From Bacteroides sp. UBA7333 (GTDB lineage Bacteria > Bacteroidota > Bacteroidia > Bacteroidales > Bacteroidaceae), in the NCBI GenBank assembly GCA_002471195.1, contig DKPN01000074.1, forward strand, positions 1-30,682: a DNA stretch of 30,682 nt, read 5' to 3'. The position numbers were made by a program, and so were the translations under genes. This document shows positions 30,045 through 30,682 of this stretch, piece by piece. Under the pieces are notes generated by a model, which saw only the letters and a program-made list of their open reading frames with translations, was not told where the DNA came from and searched no databases. Numbering within the stretch: position 1 is the first letter of the stretch; every line of letters begins with the position of its first letter.

Positions 30045-30491
30045 ATGAAGAAAACTTTAATTCTCGGTATCGGCAACTTAGTACTTAAAGACGAAGGTGT
30101 CGGTATTCATATAGTACAAGCATTAGAAAATGAGAAACTGCCTTCACATGTCGATGTCTTAGATGGCGGTACAGGTGGAGTTGGTTTAATTGGCGAATTA
30201 GAAAGTTATACGAACATTATTATCATTGATGCAACTTTAGACAATTCTCCATGTGGCACCATAAAAATTATTAAACCAAAGTTCTCCTCAGACTATCCAC
30301 GTTTGTTAAGTTCACATGAGTTTGGCTTACGTGATATGATTGAAAGTATGATTGTGCGCGAAACAATACCACAGATTGATCTTATTACTATTTCGGTAAA
30401 AGATTATCAAGATATTGGTATGGATCTATCGATGGAAGTAAAGAAGGCTGTACCTGATGTTGTAAAATTGATTAAGACAATGGTGAATTGA
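30045..30491 (+). CDS. Hydrogenase maturation protease (HyaD/HybD family)
   Basis: The cytoplasmic endopeptidase checks nickel loading and cuts the C-terminal 15 residues from the large subunit. The 148-aa protein has GIGNLVLKDEGVGIHIV with Glu17, DGGTGGVGL, IIIDA with Asp62 and SSHEFGL with His91. These three nickel-sensing residues correspond to Glu16, Asp62 and His93 of E. coli HybD. It is the last gene of the operon, 13 bases after the cytochrome gene, and a strong terminator follows. Confidence 0.95.
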   Translation: MKKTLILGIGNLVLKDEGVGIHIVQALENEKLPSHVDVLDGGTGGVGLIGELESYTNIIIIDATLDNSPCGTIKIIKPKFSSDYPRLLSSHEFGLRDMIESMIVRETIPQIDLITISVKDYQDIGMDLSMEVKKAVPDVVKLIKTMVN

Positions 30492-30516
30492 ATCGGCAGA
30501 TATGTGTTATATGAAG

Positions 30517-30552
30517 AAAAGCTCCGTAAATCAAAGATTTACGGAGCTTTTT
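30517..30552 (+). terminator. Terminator of the hydrogenase operon
   Basis: AAAAGCTCCGTAAATC (30517-30532) pairs perfectly with GATTTACGGAGCTTTT (30536-30551) around a three-base loop, with a further T. Because the tRNA genes come from the right, it may work in both directions. Confidence 0.9.
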
Positions 30553-30566
30553 GAGGATGCACCTTG

Positions 30567-30649
30567 TACTCGAAGGGGGACTTGAACCCCCACAGCCTAA
30601 TGGCCAAGGGATTTTAAGTCCCTCGTGTCTACCATTCCACCATTCGAGC
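30567..30649 (-). tRNA. tRNA-Leu (UAA anticodon)
   Basis: On the minus strand the sequence folds as a class II tRNA: acceptor GCTCGAA/TTCGAGT with a G-U end pair and discriminator A, D-arm with GGTAGACAC, anticodon stem GGGA/TCCC around CTTAAAA (anticodon TAA), a long variable arm (TTGGCCATTAGGCTGT) and T-arm GGGGG-TTCAAGT-CCCCC. CCA is not encoded. Confidence 0.92.
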
Positions 30650-30661
30650 ATCCTTTAAGAG

Positions 30662-30682
30662 AGCGGAAAACGAGACTCGAAC
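30662..30682 (-). tRNA. 3' end of a tRNA, probably tRNA-Gly (cut by the window edge)
   Basis: The minus strand reads GTTCGAGT-CTCGT-TTTCCGC-T: a T-loop, the 3' half of the T-stem, the 3' acceptor strand and discriminator T. A GCGGAAA acceptor with U73 suits glycine tRNA in this group. The anticodon lies outside the window. It would be upstream of tRNA-Leu in the same transcript. Confidence 0.6.

Overview
The window is AT-rich chromosomal DNA from a member of the Bacteroidota, most likely the order Bacteroidales. Three things point there. First, many genes are preceded by the Bacteroidota-type -7 element TAnnTTTG (best copies before rpe and tRNA-Met, each with a TTTG -33 box 19-20 bases upstream), and Shine-Dalgarno sequences are generally absent. 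Second, several families are characteristic of the group: a DUF4827 lipoprotein, a PorT-type barrel, and a ComEC with a degenerate C-terminal domain. Third, the rpe-comEC-DHH phosphoesterase order fits Bacteroidales. The species cannot be named from this sequence.

The first part (1-17400) is mostly housekeeping. It holds the 3' end of a sigma factor, a 56-codon small ORF, rpe-comEC, a DHH-family nanoRNase, a DUF4827 lipoprotein and glmM. A leftward operon follows (metA, a U32 peptidase/RNA-hydroxylation-type protein, and a zinc-ribbon membrane lipoprotein with overlapping ATGA junctions). Next come a porT-like/HD-hydrolase pair, a 2x[4Fe-4S] ferredoxin, an aspartate-type aminotransferase, and lptF/lptG-family permease-ribBA, with a small START-like protein upstream. 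A tRNA-Met lies at 17653.

The second part (18132-30552) is a complete module for making, exporting and using a membrane-bound uptake [NiFe] hydrogenase. It encodes a two-gene Tat translocase (tatA, tatC), a fused NikM-NikN nickel-uptake component, and all six Hyp maturation proteins. These are split into a leftward hypF-hypA-hypB operon and a rightward hypC-hypD-hypE operon that continues into the Tat-exported small subunit, the large subunit, cytochrome b and the maturation protease. The likely flow is: nickel enters through NikMN, HypA/HypB insert it, HypCDEF build the Fe(CN)2CO unit, the protease trims the large subunit, the folded heterodimer leaves through TatAC on the small subunit's twin-arginine signal, and cytochrome b passes H2 electrons to menaquinone.

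Two observations stand out. A near-palindromic element, CAATRT-N7-WTATTG, occurs in front of tatAC, in front of nikMN and in the hypF/hypC divergent region. The first two copies are almost identical over 29 bases. This suggests one regulator controls the whole module. Also, the hydrogenase small subunit carries the six cysteines that mark an oxygen-tolerant [4Fe-3S] proximal cluster, unexpected if the host is a strict anaerobe. Two unrelated intergenic arrays of 22-bp tandem repeats are present as well. The window ends with tRNA-Leu(UAA) and the 3' end of a probable tRNA-Gly, both on the minus strand.
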